64,000 nucleotides of DNA. Origin: Plantago ovata. Its lineage: Eukaryota; Streptophyta; Magnoliopsida; Lamiales; Plantaginaceae. The translations under genes and the position numbers were made by a program. The notes beneath the pieces are model-generated. The model saw only the letters and a program-made list of their open reading frames with translations, was not told the origin of the DNA and ran no database searches. Of the stretch, positions 57,491-64,000 are shown one piece after another; the stretch's first letter is position 1; each line of letters opens with the position of its first letter. The stretch lies in contig CM051455.1 of the NCBI GenBank assembly GCA_028274465.1, positions 50,321,351 through 50,385,350 of the forward strand. The letters are read 5' to 3'.

Positions 57491-58662
57491 GTCAGTAAAT
57501 TGACTCTTATGCTTCAATCTAGTGCCATACCGGCATTTTCAAACAGCCTTGAATCTGCCCTCGATTCTGATGTGGTTCTTGTTTGTTGAATTTATTCAAT
57601 TTTCTTCATCATATGGTGGAATCAATTATTAGGGTTTTTTTATACCCCAATTGTGCATGGTTTCTTTTTTATATATGATCTTGCTGTTAATTTCTATTCG
57701 TTACCGAAATTAAGTTTAAATGTTTGTTCCTCCTTTACAATTTTTCATATGTTGCAGCAGTTAGTTGGTTTCTCATAGCTTAATTCTGTTTGAGTTCTGT
57801 TTCTCTCTTGAGAGTTGTAGACTCTATGAAGCTAATATTCAGTAAGATAATTGAACTTTATTTTATTTTACAGAGATATTATTATGCTAAAAGTTGTGAT
57901 TAGATTTGGATGTTTGTTTGTCTAGTCTAGATATGTTTACGCATATTTTATCTTGTATAACAGTCAACAGTTTAACTCTCACTCAAGATGTGTTTCTTAC
58001 ATGCATATGTTATGTGGATTATTTTTTAATATGTTCAAATGTCAGTTAACTTTAGGAAGAGACACTCTTAGTTTGTTGTTTCTTGGAATGTTAATGTAGT
58101 ATGTCACTTTTATAAATGAACAGAAGGGAAAGATATGACGATGCGGACTTAAAAATCGAAGAAAATCTGCGAATATATAAGCAAAACCGTACAGGTTTCA
58201 TAAATTGTGTAGTAACATTAGTACAACAATATTCAGCAGTCTGATGGGGAGAAGAGGATGCACACAACTTTGCCAATTGCTGCATCCTATAGTAGTATTT
58301 TGTATATTAAATCTTTTGAAAAAAAAAATGTCTTGTGACCCAGTGTCGTACCTTTGTCACCTAGTCTGTATGGACATCCTAGTTTTACTCATTCAGCATA
58401 TTAATTTATGAGACCTGGGTCCAAATTTCAGATTTGAGATAGTATAGTTTATAGTCTTTCCAATGCAATGATCTCTAACTATGGTTGAAAAGCCATTGGA
58501 TTCAAATATAGGTGACTACTTTCGTGGCTGTTACTTGAGCGTGCTCTCAGAGAGCACTTTTTTCTTTTCGCGACAGATGATATTACAAACGTGATAGTTA
58601 TGCATTGAAGAACAAAGCGTCTGTGTCTGAATTTACTGATGTGATGTTTCTTTTTCTTTCAG
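57491..58662 (+). other. 5'UTR intron of the SF3b5 gene
   Basis: Bounded by a GTCAGT donor and a CTTTCAG acceptor. T-rich as plant introns are. Open frames inside (about 58090-58410) are short and have no motif. No transposon was recognised. Confidence 0.65.
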
Positions 58663-58690
58663 CCCTCAGGGCTCAGACAATCAGTTCAAC

Positions 58691-58954
58691 ATGCAGGCCA
58701 GTGACAGATTCAATATCAACTCACAGCTCGAGCATTTGCAGGCTAAATATGTTGGAACAGGTCATGCAGATCTGACTCGATTTGAATGGGCGGTGAACAT
58801 CCACCGAGATAGCTATGCATCGTATGTTGGACACTATCCCATGTTGGCTTACTTTGCTGTTGCTGAGAATGAATCAATTGGGAGGGAGCGGTACAAATTT
58901 ATGCAGAAAATGCTCTTGCCCTGTGGTAACCCTCCCGAGAGAGAGGATGAATGA
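58691..58954 (+). CDS. SF3B5: Splicing factor 3B subunit 5 (SF3b10)
   Basis: 87 aa in a single coding exon. It reads MQASDRFNINSQLEHLQAKY, VGTGHADLTRFEWAVNIHRD, SYASYVGHYPMLAYFAVAEN, which aligns end to end with the known small SF3b5 subunit (human: SQLEHLQSKYIGTGHAD, HRDSY, AIAENES, PCG). The length agrees with the family. SF3b5 is part of the SF3b complex of the U2 snRNP in the nucleus, which fixes the branch point in pre-mRNA splicing. The ATG is the first after the 5'UTR intron acceptor at 58662. A 3'UTR of 150-200 bp follows. No damage is seen; expected to be widely expressed. Confidence 0.97.
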   Translation: MQASDRFNINSQLEHLQAKYVGTGHADLTRFEWAVNIHRDSYASYVGHYPMLAYFAVAENESIGRERYKFMQKMLLPCGNPPEREDE

Positions 58955-59344
58955 AGCAACTTGTGGGATCCCAGTGTTGGATACTTGGATTGTGTTCTGA
59001 ATCGTTGTAAACTTTTAAATGAATCCTACTCTTGTGTGAGTGTTTATCTGGAGTTTAACTTTTGTTATGTCGTCGTCATTGTGTAATTTGATACTGAGCA
59101 ATACTTTTGAGTATTTCTGATCCGTACCTTTCTTACAGGCTTTGTGGGTAGTTTCATGTCAATCAAGTGAGAAAGCGTTTCGTTCATATTTCTTTGTTGT
59201 TGATGCCTGATGGCTTGGTGATTAATTTACCAAGCATGCTATTGCATTTATCTGCGTATGAATGGCTTACCAAAAATCTAGAACCCTATAAGTAGAACCA
59301 CAGGTGGTATTTCTATTCACATCTTGAATTAGTAACTTGTAAGG

Positions 59345-62300
59345 GGCTGTTTTTATTTTTTAAACAGCAAAAAAGTCCATTAAACCCAAAACGTAATGTA
59401 CAAGAATAATGGGGTATACCCCAATCATGACACAAGATGTATCACTAAGCTCAAGTACAAAGAGGGTCCAAAAAGCCAGAGAATCTAATGGAGAATACAA
59501 CACAGCACGACACCCGAAAGACTCTAGCTAAGCTATGATCCTTGGAGCATCTAGAACTGAAACCCAGACTAAAACCGTGGCCCTTCGAACTCCAGACAAT
59601 ACTGTGATTCGAAAAAGAACAAAGCTGCACTCCCATAGCTCCCAGGGCGATGATGCAGCATCACAACCCCACTTCCAACACATAGGAGCGTGAGTCTAAG
59701 CCATATCAGTTCCTGTGCGAACTCTACCCTCGGATTTGAATGAACGAGACTGGAAACAAACCTAGAAGAAAAGGACACCGCAAAACCGATGGCTCCCGCG
59801 CGAAATTCCTGTCCATCCCTGCGCACACACAGAAACACCAAAATAATAGCAAGACAAAACAAAAACAATCTACTACCATCTGGCTCCCTGCAACGACACC
59901 AAAACTCCCCTGAAACAAGAAAGCGAACAGCAAAACACACAAGCACCCACGCGGCCAGCCTGCTGCACCTACAAACGAAACTGGAAACACGCGCACTGCA
60001 GCACCCGAAACCCCCCATATCTGCGGCCGCCCCGCACCGAAGCCAACACGCGCAACTCCCCTGCACACAACCTATATACACCGACGACGCAAACGAGCCA
60101 TGGCAGTACCTGCAAGACAACGCACAACCCCAGCAGCACCAACCGCAAAACAGTAACCCAAGAACAAGTAAAAAATAAAAAGAAATTAAACGCAGAACCT
60201 GGGCACCCAACGCACCGCACATAACCAACCCTCCAAGTCTCAACACCCAAACCACACCACGCACCACCGCAAACCGTCCCTCACTCACCTCTGTCGCGCC
60301 TACCCCCAACACGAACGTGGAGCCAACAACCAATCCGTCAACCGATAATTCGCACCCAACATTCCCTTGCATCTCGCCCAATGCCACACCACAAACTTCA
60401 CTTTATCCACGACCTCATCGGGTGACTCCGTTATACCTTTGAACACTAAAGCATTGCGCGCTAACCAAACCTGCCAACAAACCCCGTGAACTAATCCCAA
60501 CTTCAACGACCGTGCAAGATCGTCACCCAACAGAAACTGACCTGTTAAAGCCTCCAACACAGTCGAAACCACCCCACTACCACACCCGATCCACGATGCT
60601 ATGCCATGCCAAACCTTCACCGCAAAAGGACAAGAAGTGAAAAGATGTTCTGCCGACTCCGCTTCCTCAACACATAACGGACAGATGTGGGCCACTGAAG
60701 GAGCAACAATTCCCCGCCTCAATAAATTATTCAGAGTTGGAATACGATTCCAAGCAAGCTTCCACACAAAACAAGCAACCTTCAATGGCACCCACTTAAG
60801 CCACACAAACCTTGTCCAGCTAAACTCGTCCATCCCCACCAAAAGAGAATCAGAATATGCATACTCTCCACTTGCTTCTCATAACCCAAATGCACCGTAA
60901 ATTTAACGACCCGACCAATCCGGCCGACGTGGTTACTCCTGGACGGACCCACACACGTCCCCACAGTATGATATTGTTCGCTTTGGGCCTGAGCCCGCAC
61001 GGATTTGCTTTTGGAATCACCCAAAAGGCCTCATACCATGTGAGAGTGGTGGTCTAACATATATTTATTCCACTCACTCTTAAGCGATGTGGGATGCGGG
61101 GCATTACAGTAAAAGGACCCACACTACCATCACGCCAACGCCAACAGTCAACACCCTCCTCATCCAACACCACACTACTACACAACGCCTTCAACTCCTC
61201 CAACAGCTCCTCCTCCCACACAAAAAGTCTCCTACGCCAGTCCTAGTGATACCCATTAGCCATTCGATCAGCAACTGAGCAACTCTTCTGCAACTCCACA
61301 CTATACAAGCGTGGAAATAAATCACTCAACAATAGACCACCCCCAACCCACGGATCATGCCAAAACCTAGTCTCCCTACCATCCCCCAACCCCACACCAA
61401 TATTCTCAAAGAACCACCCACTCAACGCTACTTTAGAAATCAAATTACGCCACCACGTAGACCAACCGGCCCCTGTAGCCCTATTCTCTTTCACCGACAA
61501 CATGCACTCCCACAGAGAACCATACTTCGCTTGCAACACCACTGCCCACAACCCCTCCGACCCACTCAACAACTTCCACACCCACTTCCCAAGTAATGCC
61601 AAATTGAAGGAACGCAAATCCTTCACTCCCAAACCACCCCTACTCTTCGGCAAACACACTTTCTCCCACTTCACCCACTACTCTCGACCCCCAGAGAAAG
61701 TTCCTCTGAAGAGCATGAAGCTCACGAATAACAGAAGCACGAGCCACAAAAAAGGAAAAGAAATAAATAGGCAATGCCCCAAGAACTGAATTCAGCAAAA
61801 CTAACCGTCCGTCGAAAGAAAGATACTTGTGTTCCCATTGACCAAGTCGTTTCTTCACCTTCTCAATCACCCCTTCCACATGCTGATACCACGCTCCCTC
61901 TCCCCTATCGGCAACCCTAAATAAGTAAAAGGAATACCACCCAATTGACAATTCAATCGAGGAGCCCAACTCCCTAAAACTGGCTCCTCCACACCCACCC
62001 CAACCAAACAACTCTTCCGAAAATTAATTTTAAACCCCGAAACCCCCTCAAAACATCGCAGGATAGACTTCAGCACCATAATATTCGACTCTACCGCCTC
62101 ACCAAAGAAGATAGTATCATCCGCAACTGTAAATGCGAGATCGCGACCCCCTCTCTACCTACGCGATAAGGAAGATAAACACCATCATCCACTGCCTTTC
62201 GCAACATCTGACTCAAACCTTCCGCCACAATAAGAAAAAGTAAAGGAGACAAAGGATCCCCCTGCCTCAAGCCTCTCCCCAGCGCAAACTCTTTTGTCGG

Positions 62301-64000
62301 ACTCCCATTCACTAGAACAGACGAACTAGCCGAAGACACACACTCCATAATCCACCGAATCCACCTCACCCCAAAACCCATTCTCACCATCATCGACTCA
62401 AGAAAATCCCACCGAACAGAATCGTAAGCCTTCTCAAAATCAATTTTAAAGGCAAACAACCTCCTCCTTCGCCTCGTCGCGTCACTCACCACTTCATTGG
62501 CCACAAGAATGCTGTCCAAAATCTGTCGCGAACCCACAAAAGCAGATTGATTAGAAGAGATCAACCCATCCAACTTCGACCCTAATCGATTAGCCAGTAG
62601 CTTCGATAATATCTTATAACCACTCCCAATCAGCGATATAGGCCGGAACTCCTCAATAGCCACCGGATTCCGCTTCTTAGGAATCAAAGTAATGAAGTTC
62701 GAATTTAAACCCTTCACCAATTTCGCATTCCTATGAAACTCCACCAAAAACCGCTCCACATCGCCCTTCACCTCCTCCCAAAAGAATCGAAAGAAGTGGA
62801 AATTAAACCCATCCGGCCCTGGACTTTTATCAACACCACACCCCCAAACTACACTCTTAATCTCATCCCCATCGAAAGGCCGTTCCAGATCCAACATCGC
62901 CGCCTCATCCAACCGGGAACACGGGAGAAGTCCAATCCTCAACGAACCCTCCACACGAGCACTGAAATGATCGGCGAAGTACTGTCGCACCCCCTCCTTC
63001 ACTCTCTCCACATCGTCAAGCCAAATCCCCTTAATTCTCAACCCTTCAGTAGCCCGCAACCGACCCTTCTTCTTCACACACTCATGGAAAAATCGAGAAT
63101 TCGCATCACCCTCCTTCCCCCAACGAACCCGCGACTGCTGAAAACGGATAGAACACTGTAACTCCAACGCCGCCCTCAACTCGTCATGAACCGCCTTATA
63201 TTGAGTAGCACGATCACCAGCCCCAAACATCACTGGCCTCACCGCACTAAACAACATCGCCTCACCATCTAACTCTGCCATAGGCGCCACCTCAACCCCC
63301 TCACCTGCTGAATCTAACCTCATCAACGTTTGAGTCAATGAGAGAATCTTCCCATCCAAACCCGCCATATTGCCCCCAAGCCATTTTTTAATCTACCCCT
63401 TCAATACCTTCAACTTCTCTGACAGAACAAAACCATCCCAACCTGTCACCTCGGCGGACGCCCACACCCGTTTGACTAACTCCACAAAATCAGCATTCTT
63501 TTGCCACCCGCTAACATAACGAAAAGGCCGGGGATCCCAATCCAACCGTCCCGACTTCAGCAGAACAGCAGCATGATCAGAAACTCACCGACGTAAGCCA
63601 AACTGAGCCAAATCCTTCCACCTCTCCACCCAACCCTTTGATAACAGAAACCTATCCAACCGACTACAACAACTACCATTCTGGCGATACCACGTGAACC
63701 GCCGTCTATTCAAGGGCAGATCAACCAACTCCAAATCATCGATGAAATCAGAAAAACAACTCATATCTGCTGTCAAATCAGAAGAACCCAACCCCCTACG
63801 CTCCTGAGACCTCCTTACCGCGTTAAAGTCGCCACACACACACCAATTCCGAACCGGCACACCAGCAATCCGCTCCTTCAACCTTCGCCACAAATCTGCT
63901 CTACCCGCACTGGTACTCGGGCCATAAACGTTAATAATACCCACACGCTCACCTTCCCACTCTCCTACAACCTCTAGAAAGCCATCATCGCCCCACAACT
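59345..64000 (-). mobile_element. L1-like LINE, nearly full length, cut by the window edge
   Basis: On the minus strand: endonuclease C-terminal half (63998-63585: VCGDFNAVRR, WYRQNGSCCSRLDRFLLS; SDHAAVL continues after an in-frame TGA at 63585), linker with an in-frame TAG near 63393, then RT (63368-62091: KSPGPDGFNFHFFRFFW; FRPISLIGSGYKILSKLL; SAFVGSRQILDSILVANE; AYDSVRWDFLE; GLRQGDPLSPLLFLIVAEGL). The catalytic FADD box is split by a lost T near 62135 (SHLQ then CGGATGATACT). A C-terminal RT part (62079-61243) and zf-RVT (60842-60560: FVWLKWVPLKVACFVWKLAW; CPLCVEEAESAEHLFTSC) follow. A G/T-rich 3'UTR of about 0.9 kb ends in GCTGTTTAAAAAATAAAAA near 59350. Decayed but recent; not active. 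Confidence 0.92.
60902..61108 (-). mobile_element. Short LTR-like insert in the LINE
   Basis: 207 bp flanked by GTAAA (60897-60901 and 61109-61113). On the minus strand it starts TGTAATGCCCCGCATCCCAC and ends near GGTCGGGTCGTTAAA. It contains GAATAAATATATGTTAGACC and AAGCGAACAATATCATACTG, text typical of short plant solo LTRs or TRIM ends. No internal part. It interrupts the region between the RT C-terminus and zf-RVT of the LINE, so it is younger than the LINE. Confidence 0.6.

Noticed and set aside
59569-60387. Long minus-strand open frame of 272 codons
   Set aside because: It lies in the G/T-rich 3'UTR of the LINE. The product is Val/Cys/Leu-rich without domain structure, and parallel frames are open on the other strand too. 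Openness comes from base skew, not coding.

Overview
This is nuclear DNA of a flowering plant, almost certainly a eudicot. The evidence is AT-rich sequence, many introns with GT..AG borders, plant gene families (a CONSTANS-like B-box gene, a CHY/RING ubiquitin ligase, splicing factor SF3b5), plant-type MULE, mariner, CACTA, L1-like and Ty1-copia elements, and a fragment that looks mitochondrial (rps12). The species cannot be told from the sequence. Most of the 64 kb is transposon and duplication debris; clear host coding sequence is only a few kb.

Layout. 1-9.8 kb: gene-free, with an (AT)n tract, two Stowaway MITEs, a tRNA-like SINE, a small CACTA element with 3-bp target duplication, and LINE scraps. 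9.8-13.4 kb (minus): a CONSTANS-like gene with two B-boxes and a CCT domain; the CCT exons look frame-shifted. 13.4-17.1 kb: its upstream flank, carrying a nested MITE and a LINE tail. 17.1-20.1 kb: a decayed LINE (minus). 20.1-23.1 kb: a dead plant mariner element (plus) split by a Tourist-like MITE. 23.1-28.9 kb: a 5.76-kb Mutator-like element with ~95-bp terminal inverted repeats, 9-bp target duplication, a MURA-type transposase gene and a second, convergent gene for a GRF zinc finger with a C-terminal membrane segment. 28.9-32.3 kb: a kelch-like gene (minus), split by a hAT-type MITE with perfect 8-bp target duplication. 32.3-36.6 kb: MITE, mitochondrial-like insert, microsatellite, CACTA terminus and unrecognised sequence. 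36.6-46.2 kb: a second copy of the 12.3-17.1 kb segment (a COL fragment without B-boxes, plus flank and a kelch fragment), interrupted by a young Ty1-copia element. 46.2-51 kb: LINE pieces and a 208-bp tandem duplication. 51.1-55.7 kb (minus): an intact 12-exon RCHY1/PIRH2-type CHY-RING E3 ligase of 280 aa. 57.4-59.1 kb (plus): an intact SF3b5 gene with one 5'UTR intron, divergent from the ligase. 59.3-64 kb: an L1-like LINE (minus) running off the window, with a short LTR-like insert.

How it fits together. Three paralogous segments (about 12.3-17.1, 28.9-32.3 and 36.6-46.2 kb) tie the COL gene, its upstream spacer and the kelch-like gene into one local duplication. Because the copies carry different insertions, each serves as an empty-site reference for the others; this dates the MULE, the MITE at 13.8 kb and the copia element as later than the duplication. 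The most unusual item is the two-gene MULE (transposase plus GRF-zinc-finger/membrane protein). Coordinates of exons were worked out by eye from splice borders; element ends without a stated target duplication are approximate.
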